Source: Paracoccaceae bacterium
Lineage (GTDB): Bacteria; Pseudomonadota; Alphaproteobacteria; Rhodobacterales; Rhodobacteraceae
Assembly (NCBI GenBank): GCA_026706985.1
Contig: JAPOXR010000021.1
Span: 27,359-91,358 of the forward strand
DNA: 64,000 nt
Direction: 5' to 3'
The position numbers were made by a program, and so were the translations under genes. The notes beneath the pieces are model-generated. The model had not been told where the DNA came from. It worked only from the letters and a program-made list of their open reading frames with translations, and searched no databases. Shown here piece after piece: positions 1 through 8,328 of this stretch (positions within the stretch are counted from its first letter, which is position 1; each line of letters starts with the position of its first letter).

Positions 1-290
1 TGTCCATGCGCCATTTTCGCCAGCAGATCCGCGGTTGCCGGGGCAACGGCAATCACATCCGATTCACGCGAAAGCCGGATATGGTCCATGACCGCCTCCT
101 GGCCGGAATCAAACAAATCGCTGCGAACCGGTGCCGATGCCAGTGCGGCAAGCGACAATGGGGTGACGAATTCGGCGCCGGCGCGGGTGAGTACCGGCAT
201 TACACTGTGTTCCGAGACCGTCAACAGCCGGATCAACTCAAGGCTTTTATAGGCGGAAATTCCGCCTCCGATGATCAACAATACTCTCAT
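1..290 (-). CDS. coaBC: Phosphopantothenoylcysteine decarboxylase / phosphopantothenate-cysteine ligase, N-terminal part
   Basis: Only the first 96 codons are inside the window; the gene runs off the left edge. Coenzyme A synthesis: CoaB joins cysteine to phosphopantothenate and CoaC decarboxylates the product with FMN. The visible part belongs to the N-terminal CoaC flavoprotein domain. It opens with MRVLLIIGGGISAYKSLELI, the usual start of the family, including the GGISAYK nucleotide loop and later APATADLLAKMAHG, the FMN-binding stretch of the Dfp family. The start is the ATG at 290. It is divergent from the cobalamin gene to its right, with little more than 100 bases between. Identification is firm from the motifs; whether the CoaB half is intact cannot be seen. 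Confidence 0.9.
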   Translation of the reverse strand, partial: MRVLLIIGGGISAYKSLELIRLLTVSEHSVMPVLTRAGAEFVTPLSLAALASAPVRSDLFDSGQEAVMDHIRLSRESDVIAVAPATADLLAKMAHG

Positions 291-406
291 TATGGGAAGA
301 TACCGCCCCAGATAAGCGAAATGGCTCGCAATTACTTAGTTTTTTGCCGGGCAATTGCCAATCCATTGGCCTTGCAGCCTTCCGCGATCTGAACGATACC
401 GCCCCG

Positions 407-937
407 GTGTTACCGAATCTGACTCTTGTTCTCGGCGGTGCCGGAAGCGGAAAATCCGCAATGGCTGAACGGCTTGCCGAAGGCACCGGGTTGAGACCCG
501 TCTACATAGCCACCTCCCATGCCGCTGACGATGAGATGCGGGAAAAGATCCGCCTGCACCAGGAGCGCCGCGGCCAGCGCTGGACGACATATGAGATCCC
601 GATCCAGATTGAGGAAAACATCGCCCGGCACACCGGGTCGGACGTCATCCTCATTGACTGCATCACCATGTGGGTGATGAATTTGATGGCCCAAAAGCTG
701 GACCCTGCCACCTGCGTAGGCAATCTCCTGCAGACTCTCAAATCCGCGGATTGCAGTGTCATTCTGGTTTCCGGCGAAACCGGAATGGGCATCATTCCCG
801 ACAATCGGCTATCGCGTCAATTCAACCACTGTCTCAGCGCCGCGAACCAGGCCATCGCCGCCCAGGCGGAACTGGTCATACTTACTGTTGCCGGATTGCC
901 GGTCATGTTGAAAGGAAACCTGCCGGAATGGCTGTAG
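407..937 (+). CDS. cobU: Adenosylcobinamide kinase / adenosylcobinamide-phosphate guanylyltransferase
   Basis: Phosphorylates adenosylcobinamide and transfers GMP to it in the nucleotide-loop assembly of vitamin B12 (CobU in enterics, CobP in aerobic alphaproteobacteria). The Walker A motif GGAGSGKS lies near residues 9-16. The segment around VILIDCITMWVMN (Walker B) and the SGETGMGIIP stretch, followed by N-R-L-S-R-Q-F, are typical of the family. From the GTG at 407 the protein is 176 residues, close to the 181 of E. coli CobU. An in-frame TTG at 344 would add 21 residues that do not look like the family. Neither start has a clear ribosome binding site. The stop overlaps the next gene by 10 bases, so the two are translationally coupled. 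Confidence 0.88.
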   Translation: MLPNLTLVLGGAGSGKSAMAERLAEGTGLRPVYIATSHAADDEMREKIRLHQERRGQRWTTYEIPIQIEENIARHTGSDVILIDCITMWVMNLMAQKLDPATCVGNLLQTLKSADCSVILVSGETGMGIIPDNRLSRQFNHCLSAANQAIAAQAELVILTVAGLPVMLKGNLPEWL

Positions 938-1515
938 AATCGGCTTGGTACTGGATCCGGCACGGCCCCACCAACTCCCGGGCGCTGAATGGCTGGACTG
1001 ATATCGCGGCTGATTTGTCGGACACGGCGACGCTCGACTGGTTGCGAAGCCGTATCCCGGAGGTCGCGGTGGTTGTCGCATCCGATCTCAAAAGGGCAAG
1101 CGCAACCGCGAACGCCATCGCCGGGAATAGAATTCGGCTACCCGATACGAAATTCCTCCGGGAATTCAATTTCGGAGAGTGGGAAGGCAAGACGCCCGAA
1201 CAGATCGCCCTTTCCCACCCGGAGGAATCGCATGCATTCTGGAACGACCCGACACAATCCAGCCCGCCCGGCGGCGAAAGCTGGCATGCATTGTCGGAAA
1301 GGGTGAGCGGGTTTGTGGACGCTTTGATTGAGCGTCATCCCGGCCGGATAATGGTCGCCGTATCACATTTCGGAACAATTATGACCCAGGCCCACCGCGC
1401 CGCCAATGCCGACAATTCCGGGTTGCTCTCGCGGTCGGTGCAAAATCTTTCTCTGACACGGCTCACGCACCGGAACGGCACCTGGACGCTGCACGAATTC
1501 AGCAGCCTTCCGTAG
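928..1515 (+). CDS. Histidine phosphatase family protein, CobC-like (alpha-ribazole phosphatase candidate)
   Basis: A 195-residue phosphoglycerate-mutase-like phosphatase. The catalytic RHG motif is in WYWIRHGPTN near residue 9. A downstream FLREFNFGEWEGKTPEQI supplies the acidic residue, and VAVSHFGTI the second catalytic histidine. Its overlap with cobU by 10 bases strongly suggests that the substrate is alpha-ribazole-5-phosphate in the lower-ligand branch of cobalamin synthesis, but the family is broad and a different phosphate ester is possible. The ATG at 928 gives the expected N-terminus directly before the RHG strand. Its last 17 bases overlap convergently with the glycosyltransferase gene. 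Confidence 0.8.
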   Translation: MAVESAWYWIRHGPTNSRALNGWTDIAADLSDTATLDWLRSRIPEVAVVVASDLKRASATANAIAGNRIRLPDTKFLREFNFGEWEGKTPEQIALSHPEESHAFWNDPTQSSPPGGESWHALSERVSGFVDALIERHPGRIMVAVSHFGTIMTQAHRAANADNSGLLSRSVQNLSLTRLTHRNGTWTLHEFSSLP

Positions 1516-2572
1516 CCGGAGTCAATCTCGGATACGTCCCGCCCCGCAGCAGCCGCCGATAGATTTCATTCAGTGCCGCCGCCTCCACCTGTATCGAAAG
1601 GCGCTCAACCGCCCTCTGCCGCGCTGCCCGGCGCAATCCGTAATGCAGTTCCGGATGTCGCAGCATTGCACTCACCGCCTCTGTCAGGCTGTCGGCACTG
1701 CCGGCTTCGGCGATTATACCGATTTCATCATCGATGATTTTCCGCCAAGCTGCACTGCCGTCGCTGACCACAACCGGAACGCCGCAGGCGAGCGCTTCGA
1801 GCGGCACCAATCCAAAGCCTTCCGTGTCCGGTCTCGGCGGGGCAACGCAAATCGCCATCCGCTGATACAGCAGCCGCACTGTCTCCCGGTCCGCATGGCC
1901 GAGAAATTGGATTCGATCAGCCAGGCCCGCATTCCTGATTTCCTCCTTGAGTCCGGCAAGAAAGTCTTTGTGCTGCGGGCGGCAAAGCCCGGCGATTTCG
2001 GCGCGGTAACCGGGATGGGAAGGCAGTAAGCTGATCATGCTCCGCACGAACAGATCGGTTCCCTTGGAGGGCCTTATCCGCCCTATATAGCCGATCACCG
2101 CGGTCGGAGATTCATTTTCGGGTGGCGGGTGGAAGAATTCGGTATCGACACCATGCCCAATCCTGGCACTGTGCCACGGAATCAGTCCGGCACTGCGATC
2201 CGAGGCCGCAACCACCACATCCATGGCATTCATGAGACGGCGAAGGACCGGGCCCGGCTTCCGGTTGGCGGCGGAAGTGTTCACCAGCCGCCAATTCTGT
2301 CCCGGCAGCGCCCGCAGCAGAATTCCCAGCATCATATCGATATCGCGCCGGGCGTGCCAAACGCGGCACTCGGCATCCTCCGGCCGGCGGAAACCGGCCA
2401 GTACGACTCCGGCAAGGCTCCAGCAATTGCTCAGACCGAGTCCGCCGCGGTCAATCACCGCAATATCAATATGCCGCTGCTGCTCCGGCACCAGTGCCTG
2501 AATGGTGGCGGAAATGCCAGTGTATCTCGGGTGAAGATTCATGACGACAATATTCGGCAGAGAGACTGTCAT
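1499..2572 (-). CDS. Glycosyltransferase family 4
   Basis: A GT-B fold glycosyltransferase of about 357 residues. The N-terminal acceptor domain begins LPNIVVMNLHPRYTG. The C-terminal nucleotide-sugar domain begins near VIGYIGRIRPSKGTDLFV, has RIQFLGHADRETV, and carries the retaining EX7E motif in EGFGLVPLEALACGVPVV. It probably adds a sugar to a lipid or envelope polysaccharide in the cytoplasm; donor and acceptor cannot be read from the sequence. The start is uncertain: the ATG at 2572 gives a compact N-terminus, while an in-frame GTG at 2608 would overlap the end of gshB by 10 bases in a GTGCGGCTGA arrangement. The 3' end overlaps the convergent cobC-like gene. Confidence 0.82.
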   Translation of the reverse strand: MTVSLPNIVVMNLHPRYTGISATIQALVPEQQRHIDIAVIDRGGLGLSNCWSLAGVVLAGFRRPEDAECRVWHARRDIDMMLGILLRALPGQNWRLVNTSAANRKPGPVLRRLMNAMDVVVAASDRSAGLIPWHSARIGHGVDTEFFHPPPENESPTAVIGYIGRIRPSKGTDLFVRSMISLLPSHPGYRAEIAGLCRPQHKDFLAGLKEEIRNAGLADRIQFLGHADRETVRLLYQRMAICVAPPRPDTEGFGLVPLEALACGVPVVVSDGSAAWRKIIDDEIGIIAEAGSADSLTEAVSAMLRHPELHYGLRRAARQRAVERLSIQVEAAALNEIYRRLLRGGTYPRLTPATEGC

Positions 2573-2598
2573 GGCGATTACTCGTAAGGCGCCGGTCT

Positions 2599-3540
2599 TC
2601 AGCCGCACTCCGCTTCGATGGAATCCATGATCAGCCCTGCTGTGTTGATACCTTCGAACCGCTCGAGTTCGTTGATTCCAGTCGGTGACGTCACATTGAT
2701 TTCCGTGAGCATGCCGCCAATGACATCAATCCCGACGAAAATCTGGCCATGCCGTGCCAGCAACGGTCCGATGCGGGCGCAAATCTCGTGATCCCTCTGC
2801 GTCAGCCGGACAGGCTCGGCGCGTCCACCGACATGTAGATTCGATCGGGCTTCTCCTTTTGCCGGCACCCTGTTGATCGCACCGACGGGTTTTCCGTTAA
2901 CGAGCAGGACACGCTTATCGCCGGTTCCGACTTCGGGGAGAAATTTCTGTATGATCAGCGGCTCCCGGCTCGACTGCAGAAACATTTCACACAAGGCATT
3001 GAAGTTCGGGTCATCCTGCCGGACCCGGAAGACCCCGGCACCGCCATTGCCATAGATCGGTTTGAGAATGACATCGCCATGCTGTGACCGGAAACCCCGC
3101 AACAGTTCCATATCTCTGGAAATCGCGGTTTCGGGTATCAGATCGGGAAAATCGAGCGCCAGAATTTTCTCCGGATGGTTGCGCACCCAGAACGGATCAT
3201 TAACCACCAATGGTTTGCCGCGTAACCTCTCCAGCAGATGCGTTGTGGTGATATAGGCCATGTCGAAAGGCGGATCCTGCCTGAGAAAAACCACATCGAA
3301 ATCGTCAAGGTGCCGTATCTCCCGATTACCCAATGTGAAATGGTTGCCCCTCTCCTGCCGCACGGTCAGCGGGTGGCCGCGCGTCCGGATTTCACCCGCA
3401 ACGAGGGATAGATGCTGAGGCAGGTAGTAAAACAGTTCATGGCCGCGGGACTGGATTTCACGGGCGACTCGAAACGTGCTGTCGGTTTCGATATCGATCG
3501 CTTCTATGGGATCCATTTGAATCGCGATGCTGAGCCGCAT
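2599..3540 (-). CDS. gshB: Glutathione synthetase
   Basis: ATP-grasp ligase that adds glycine to gamma-glutamylcysteine, the second step of glutathione synthesis. About 313 residues, the usual GshB length. The N-terminal domain carries QMDPIEAIDIETDSTF and FLRQDPPFDMAYITTTHLLE, a GshB signature. The ATP-grasp part has DVILKPIYGNGGAGVFRV and ends with the metal-binding IDVIGGMLTEINVTSPTGI. The ATG at 3540 is preceded by an AGGGG element; an upstream TTG at 3561 is less likely. It lies 93 bases downstream of rsmI on the same strand. In many proteobacteria yraN sits between these two genes, but there is no room for it here. Confidence 0.95.
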   Translation of the reverse strand: MRLSIAIQMDPIEAIDIETDSTFRVAREIQSRGHELFYYLPQHLSLVAGEIRTRGHPLTVRQERGNHFTLGNREIRHLDDFDVVFLRQDPPFDMAYITTTHLLERLRGKPLVVNDPFWVRNHPEKILALDFPDLIPETAISRDMELLRGFRSQHGDVILKPIYGNGGAGVFRVRQDDPNFNALCEMFLQSSREPLIIQKFLPEVGTGDKRVLLVNGKPVGAINRVPAKGEARSNLHVGGRAEPVRLTQRDHEICARIGPLLARHGQIFVGIDVIGGMLTEINVTSPTGINELERFEGINTAGLIMDSIEAECG

Positions 3541-3633
3541 CCGCACTTGCCCCTGTGTCAAATCCGCAACCGCTAGTGAATCAATGGAGCCGGGAATTCA
3601 AGCCGAGTCTATAACCCACCGGAGATTGCCACG

Positions 3634-4500
3634 TCACTGTTCCGGATGATCCCGCCGCTGCATTTCGATCGCCAAACGGTAAATTTCGCTTCTTGGCATA
3701 GCATGCGCCGTGGCGACCGCAGCGACCGCATCCCGGACCGTCATGCTGGTAAGTGCGGCACCGAGATCCTGATACAATCGTTCCCTTTCCGGCAATTGAC
3801 GCCCGGCACGGTCGATCAGGATGACAATTTCTCCCTTCACCGGCGTCGCAGCCGCACGTGCCGCAACTGATTCGGCGTTGCCACGCCAGACCTCCTCGAA
3901 CCGCTTGGTCATCTCCCGGCAAACAGCAACCTGTCTCAGCGGACCGAAAATACCGGCCACCACATTGAGTGTTTCAGGCAGCCTCCTCGCGCTTTCGAAC
4001 ACCACCAGGGTCGCCTGCAGATTGGCCAGCTCCTCCAGCATTTGGCGCCGCTTTGAACCGTTCTTCGGGGCAAATCCGGCAAACAGAAACCTGTCCGTCG
4101 GTAATCCGGACAATGTCAGGGCGGCAATCACCGCCGATGCGCCGGGGATGGTGACCACCTTGTGCCCCTCTGAACGGGCTGCCGCCGCCAATTGGAAGCC
4201 GGGATCGGCAATCAACGGCGTCCCGGCATCAGAAAGCAGGGCAATGGGTTGGCCCCGGCGCAGCCACTCGAGGATTTTTTCCCGCTGCCGACTGCCATTA
4301 TGATCATTATAGGAAATCAGTTTCCGGTCGCCGAGTCGGATCCCGTGGCAAGCCATGAGGCGCCGCGCAGTGCGTGTGTCTTCGGCAACCAGGATTTGCG
4401 CCGCCCTGATCACATCCAGCGCCCGCAATGTGATGTCTCTTGCGGAACCGATCGGTGTTGCCACAAGATAAAGCCCTGCGTCGAGCGGTTCATTCTTCAT
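3634..4500 (-). CDS. rsmI: 16S rRNA (cytidine(1402)-2'-O)-methyltransferase
   Basis: SAM-dependent ribose methyltransferase acting on C1402 in the 16S rRNA decoding centre. 288 residues in one tetrapyrrole-methylase-type fold. Family markers in order: GLYLVATPIGSARDITLRAL at the N-terminus, VAEDTRTARRLM, LLSDAGTPLIADPGFQL, TIPGASAVIAALTLSGLPTD and FAPKNGSKRRQ. All are standard RsmI blocks, so the assignment is firm. It is divergent from the lipoprotein gene to its right, a pairing seen widely because the LpoA/YraM-like gene and rsmI are neighbours in many proteobacteria. Confidence 0.95.
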   Translation of the reverse strand: MKNEPLDAGLYLVATPIGSARDITLRALDVIRAAQILVAEDTRTARRLMACHGIRLGDRKLISYNDHNGSRQREKILEWLRRGQPIALLSDAGTPLIADPGFQLAAAARSEGHKVVTIPGASAVIAALTLSGLPTDRFLFAGFAPKNGSKRRQMLEELANLQATLVVFESARRLPETLNVVAGIFGPLRQVAVCREMTKRFEEVWRGNAESVAARAAATPVKGEIVILIDRAGRQLPERERLYQDLGAALTSMTVRDAVAAVATAHAMPRSEIYRLAIEMQRRDHPEQ

Positions 4501-4542
4501 GCGGGATTCCCGTTTCCCTGCGCGGTTACGGCATTGCGGTGT

Positions 4543-4570
4543 TTGTTTCGCATAGAATTCACGCTAGAAT
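4543..4570 (+). promoter_or_regulatory. Possible sigma70-type promoter for the LpoA-like gene
   Basis: TTGTTT at 4543-4548, a 16-base spacer and TAGAAT at 4565-4570, ending 29 bases before the start codon at 4600. The -10 matches five of six consensus bases; the -35 is weak. Position between divergent genes supports it, nothing else does. Confidence 0.3.
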
Positions 4571-4599
4571 CCAGTGAAGCAATGCCAGAGGAGTTTCAG

Positions 4600-5769
4600 A
4601 TGCCAAGCAGAGTGTCCCGGCTGACCGTGACGAATATGGTTCTCGCAGCATTATTATTTCTGGCTGCCTGTGGCCATGAGGGCGTCGGTCTGTCCACTTC
4701 CGCGACTCCCGAAAGGACCGGCGGCACCGGCAAACTGGCGCTGCTCATTCCCTACGGCGATGAAAACAGATCGGAACTCATCAATCTGGCATCCAGCCTG
4801 GAAAACGGGGCCCGGCTGGCTCTATCCGATCTGGATGCCGACGGCATCGAACTCACAGTCTATGAAACCAAGGGGTCGGTCTCAGGGGCAACATCGGCAG
4901 CCCGCAGGGCATTGGCGGAAGGTGCCGATGTCATTATCGGACCGGTTTTCAAGGATTCCTCAAGGGCGGTTGCGGAAATTGCCGCTGAGCAGGGTGTGTC
5001 TGTCTTCAGCTTTTCCAATGATGCTTCCATCGTCGGCGGTAATCTCTACGTGCTCGGCCACACTTTTGAAAACTCGGCTGAGCGGATCATTGAGCACGCC
5101 ACCCGCAGAGGCAAGCGGAACATTCTTTCAGTGCATGCGTTGAACGAGCAGGGACATTCCGGACAGTTGGCAATCCTGAATGCGCTGGAACGCGGAGGCT
5201 CAGTGCTGAGCGGAAATGTGAGTTATGAATTCTCTCTGCAGGGTGTTGTGGACGCGGTGCCGGAAATCGCCGCCGCCACCGATGAAACCCAGGCGGATCT
5301 GTTGATTTTCACAGCCGACACGGCGGGAGCCTTGTCAATGCTCGGCCAGCTTCTGCCCGAATCCGGTGTGGATACGCAACGGGTTCAGTTTTCCGGTCTG
5401 ACACGCTGGGACATTCCGGCGAGCAACCTGGAAAACCGGGGGCTGCAGGGTGGCTGGTTTCCAATGCCGGATCCGAATCTAAGTGCCAGCTTCGCCTATC
5501 GTTACCGCTATGTGTATAATGAACCGCCGCATCCTATTGCCGGACTTGCCTATGACGCGGTGCTGGTGGCGAATTCGGTGCTGAGAAGCGGCGGCAGACC
5601 GGATCCACGGGAGTTGCAGGCCGCGGAAGGATTTTTCGGTGCCACCGGGTTATTCCGCTTCACCGGAACGGGACGGATTCAACGGGCGCTGGCGATTGCG
5701 GAAGTGAAGAACAACCGCGCGGAGGTCATTTCGCCCGCCCCCAGGAGTTTCGCCGACGGAGCACTCTGA
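4600..5769 (+). CDS. Penicillin-binding protein activator, LpoA-like outer-membrane lipoprotein
   Basis: A 389-residue lipoprotein with a periplasmic-binding-protein fold (type 1, Peripla_BP_6). The signal peptide ends in the lipobox LAAC near residue 28, so the mature protein is acylated on cysteine. The next residue is Gly, not Asp, which fits outer-membrane sorting. The first lobe starts GKLALLIPYGDENRSELINL, and ADVIIGPVFKDSSRAVAEIA and GVSVFSFSNDASI are typical of the LpoA/YraM-like family. These proteins activate class A penicillin-binding proteins in gamma-proteobacteria; the same role here is inferred. The ATG at 4600 is chosen because AGAGGAG lies 6-7 bases upstream. It precedes murJ by 24 bases, so two peptidoglycan genes are probably co-transcribed. 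Confidence 0.85.
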   Translation: MPSRVSRLTVTNMVLAALLFLAACGHEGVGLSTSATPERTGGTGKLALLIPYGDENRSELINLASSLENGARLALSDLDADGIELTVYETKGSVSGATSAARRALAEGADVIIGPVFKDSSRAVAEIAAEQGVSVFSFSNDASIVGGNLYVLGHTFENSAERIIEHATRRGKRNILSVHALNEQGHSGQLAILNALERGGSVLSGNVSYEFSLQGVVDAVPEIAAATDETQADLLIFTADTAGALSMLGQLLPESGVDTQRVQFSGLTRWDIPASNLENRGLQGGWFPMPDPNLSASFAYRYRYVYNEPPHPIAGLAYDAVLVANSVLRSGGRPDPRELQAAEGFFGATGLFRFTGTGRIQRALAIAEVKNNRAEVISPAPRSFADGAL

Positions 5770-5793
5770 ACTGCGGGCCGGCAGCATACCCGG

Positions 5794-7344
5794 ATGATCA
5801 TGCGGACCCCCGCTCCGCTGGCGCATAATTTCATCACCGTAGGAGTCTGGACGCTCGCAAGCCGGATTCTCGGATTTGTCCGGGATATTGTTCTTGCCGC
5901 CCTGCTCGGCGCAGGCCCGGTGGCGGAGGCCTTCCTTATCGCCTTCAGCCTGCCGAATATGTTTCGCAGGATTTTCGCCGAAGGTGCGTTCAACACCGCC
6001 TTCGTACCGATTTTTTCGAAAAAGCTCGAATCCGGTGAGGGCGCGGCTGAGTTCGCAAGCGAGGCATTCGCCACGTTGAGCGCATTCCTGATACTTTTCA
6101 CATTGCTGGCGCAACTGGTGATGCCGGTTTTGGTGGTGGCGATGGCAAGCGGTTTTCTGGGCGATTCCCGTTTCGAACTGGCGGTGATTTACGGCCGAAT
6201 CGCCTTCCCGTACATATTGTTCATATCCTTGGCGGCGCTGCTTTCCGGTGTATTGAACTCCACCGGCCGTTTCGCTGCCGCAGCGGCCGCACCGACGCTT
6301 CTGAATGTGGCATTCATCGGCGCGCTGACCGGTGCCCATCTCGCCGAAATCGACCCCGGTCTCACCCTCGTCTGGACGGTCCCCATCGCCGGTGTGGGAC
6401 AGTTTGCTCTGGTCTGGATCGCCGCTGCACGCGCCGGTTTTTTGATCCGCCTCCGACTGCCGTCCTTGTCGCCGGAGATGCGCCGCCTCGCCGTCATCGC
6501 CGCGCCGGCCGCCCTCGCCGGCGGTGTCGTGCAGGTCAATCTCCTCATCGGCCGGCAGGTTGCAAGCGTGTTTGAAGGGGCTGTGGCTTGGCTGAACTAT
6601 GCCGACCGGCTGTACCAGCTGCCACTCGGGGTCGTCGGAATTGCCATCGGAATCGTGCTTCTGCCCGATCTTTCACGAAAACTCGAAAGCGGTGATGCCG
6701 CCGGCGCCCGCGCCGGCTATAGCCGGGCCGCCGAAACCGCGCTTGCCCTCGCGGTGCCGGCCGCCCTCGCGCTTGCCGTGATTCCGCTTCCCATCATAAG
6801 TATTCTGTTTGAACGCGGCCAATTCACACATGCGGACGCGCAGGCGACTGCCGCGGCTCTGGCCATCTATGCCGTCGGCCTGCCGGCTTTCGTGCTGCAG
6901 AAAGTCGTGCAACCCCTGTTCTTCGCCCGCCATGATACCCGAACGCCGTTCAACTGCGCCGTTGCCGCACTGGCCATAAATGCCGTCGTCGCGGTCGGCC
7001 TGGCGTCACAGATGGGATTTCTGGCATCCGCTCTCGGCGCGACAATCGCCGGTTGGTCGATGCTGATACTCCTCTGGTCGCAGGCGCGGAAATTCGGTGA
7101 GGCCGCGATGCCGGATGCCGGTTTCCGGCGTACATTGCCGAAAATTCTTCTCTCCGCGTTGATCATGGGTGGATGCCTGTGGCTGTTTTCCGAACTGACT
7201 TACGAATCCGTCGCCGCTTCACCGGTCAGATTTGTCTGGCTTGCCGGATTGGTCAGCGGCGGCATCGCCATTCATGGCGGCCTGCTCCATTTAACCGGTG
7301 CTGTCTCCATGGCGGAGATACGCCGGGCCCTGAGGCGGAATTGA
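5794..7344 (+). CDS. murJ: Lipid II flippase MurJ
   Basis: Inner-membrane MOP-superfamily transporter that flips lipid-linked peptidoglycan precursor to the periplasm. 516 residues with about 14 hydrophobic segments along the whole length. Conserved parts: TLASRILGFVRDIVLAALLG at the N-terminus, then AFLIAFSLPNMFRRIFAEGA with the family's key arginines, VNLLIGRQVAS, and YADRLYQLPLGVVGIAIG in the middle. It follows the LpoA-like gene by 24 bases. Start ATG 5794; a second in-frame ATG two codons later is also possible. The stop is 6 bases from the stop of the convergent rhomboid-like gene. Confidence 0.95.
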   Translation: MIMRTPAPLAHNFITVGVWTLASRILGFVRDIVLAALLGAGPVAEAFLIAFSLPNMFRRIFAEGAFNTAFVPIFSKKLESGEGAAEFASEAFATLSAFLILFTLLAQLVMPVLVVAMASGFLGDSRFELAVIYGRIAFPYILFISLAALLSGVLNSTGRFAAAAAAPTLLNVAFIGALTGAHLAEIDPGLTLVWTVPIAGVGQFALVWIAAARAGFLIRLRLPSLSPEMRRLAVIAAPAALAGGVVQVNLLIGRQVASVFEGAVAWLNYADRLYQLPLGVVGIAIGIVLLPDLSRKLESGDAAGARAGYSRAAETALALAVPAALALAVIPLPIISILFERGQFTHADAQATAAALAIYAVGLPAFVLQKVVQPLFFARHDTRTPFNCAVAALAINAVVAVGLASQMGFLASALGATIAGWSMLILLWSQARKFGEAAMPDAGFRRTLPKILLSALIMGGCLWLFSELTYESVAASPVRFVWLAGLVSGGIAIHGGLLHLTGAVSMAEIRRALRRN

Positions 7345-7350
7345 CTTCGC

Positions 7351-8055
7351 TCAGTTCCGCAGCAGCCGCGCCAACCCGGACCGTATGGCGCTCAGGCTGC
7401 CCGAAACCACGGCCAGCGAAATCAACAACCCGACGGCAAATCCGACCGCGTGCGCCGACCAGTATCCCGGAATTCCAACGGCGACATCCTGAACCAGCTT
7501 CAGACCCATGAGGAAAAATGGAAATGCCACCATGGCGGGGGTTGCGGCAGGATTTTCCCGCCCATGCATCATCAACAGTAAACCGCCGAGCAAGCCAAGA
7601 ATTCCCAGATATCCGGGCGTGGCACCGAGCAACGGAAACTCGCTTCCGGGCAGCAATGCGAAACCCAATGCGCCAGCCGCGGATGCCAGGAAAAAGGTCG
7701 TGGGCAGCAGCATTGCATGCACCAATCTGCAAAGCAGGCTGCCGAGGACAAGAATGAATACCACACTGAAGAGACTGTGGATAAAATTCAGGTGGATGAA
7801 GGGAAATGTCACCAGGCGCAGCGAAGCGGAATCGAAAATGAAACCGAGTTCAAACTGAGTGCGGAACAGTTGAGAGTCGAAGCTGAGGGCCTTCACCGCC
7901 TCCACCCGCGGATAGGCGAGTTGTGGAATCTCCCATAGGTTGAGTTCAAGAACCGCCAGAATGACCTCAACGGCACCGACGGCCGCCGCCAACAGCAGCA
8001 CCGTCGCCGGAACCCGCCCGAACACCGGCTCGTGCCCGAAACGATTAATCATCAA
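7351..8055 (-). CDS. Rhomboid-like membrane protein lacking the catalytic serine
   Basis: 234 residues with about six hydrophobic segments. The rhomboid layout is visible: FIHLNFIHSLFSVVF (residues 86-100) matches the HxxxxH region of transmembrane helix 2, and AHAVGFAVGLL (201-211) matches the last helix with the catalytic His and GxxxG. At the position of the GxSG nucleophile, however, the protein reads LLGATPGYLG (142-151): the Ser-Gly pair is replaced by Thr-Pro. It is therefore probably not a serine protease and may be a pseudoprotease, or a threonine could act, which is speculative. It is last in the operon behind the MoaD-like gene with a 21-base gap and converges on murJ. Confidence 0.72.
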   Translation of the reverse strand: MMINRFGHEPVFGRVPATVLLLAAAVGAVEVILAVLELNLWEIPQLAYPRVEAVKALSFDSQLFRTQFELGFIFDSASLRLVTFPFIHLNFIHSLFSVVFILVLGSLLCRLVHAMLLPTTFFLASAAGALGFALLPGSEFPLLGATPGYLGILGLLGGLLLMMHGRENPAATPAMVAFPFFLMGLKLVQDVAVGIPGYWSAHAVGFAVGLLISLAVVSGSLSAIRSGLARLLRN

Positions 8056-8076
8056 GATACCGCCGTTTGACCGGCT

Positions 8077-8328
8077 TCAACCGCCCTTGAGGCGCTGCAT
8101 CAGCACCACCTCACTGTCCCGAGCGACGCTTTCATTCAGTCCGGATGCGATGATCCTGCCGTCGACCGACATGGAAACCCCCCGGTCGATATGTGGTTTC
8201 AGTGCCGGATATTGCTCAACCAACCCCTTCAGAACCCCGCCGACAGTATTGGCATCCACAACCACAACAGCATTTTCATCCGCGAATCGGCGCAGGCTGG
8301 CCCAAAGCACAACCTCAACCAACCGCAT
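8077..8328 (-). CDS. MoaD/ThiS-like small ubiquitin-fold protein linked to a molybdenum hydroxylase
   Basis: 83 residues. It has the hydrophobic beta pattern of the beta-grasp fold and ends in LMQRLKGG, the C-terminal Gly-Gly that MoaD and ThiS need for adenylation and thiocarboxylate formation. The middle contains SMSVDGRIIASGLNESV and then SEVVLMQRL, like the MoaD end. Its ATG lies inside the last codons of the Mo-subunit gene (14-base overlap), so it is co-translated with a molybdenum hydroxylase. It could supply sulfur to molybdopterin, or serve a system-specific sulfur transfer. No moaE lies next to it. A housekeeping MoaD encoded elsewhere cannot be excluded. Confidence 0.75.
   Translation of the reverse strand: MRLVEVVLWASLRRFADENAVVVVDANTVGGVLKGLVEQYPALKPHIDRGVSMSVDGRIIASGLNESVARDSEVVLMQRLKGG

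Noticed and set aside
3581..3922. Open frame on the minus strand overlapping the 3' part of rsmI, in the position expected for yraN
   Set aside because: Out of frame with rsmI, no YraN motifs, and rich in Gly-Arg-Cys as expected for a shadow frame of a GC-rich gene.
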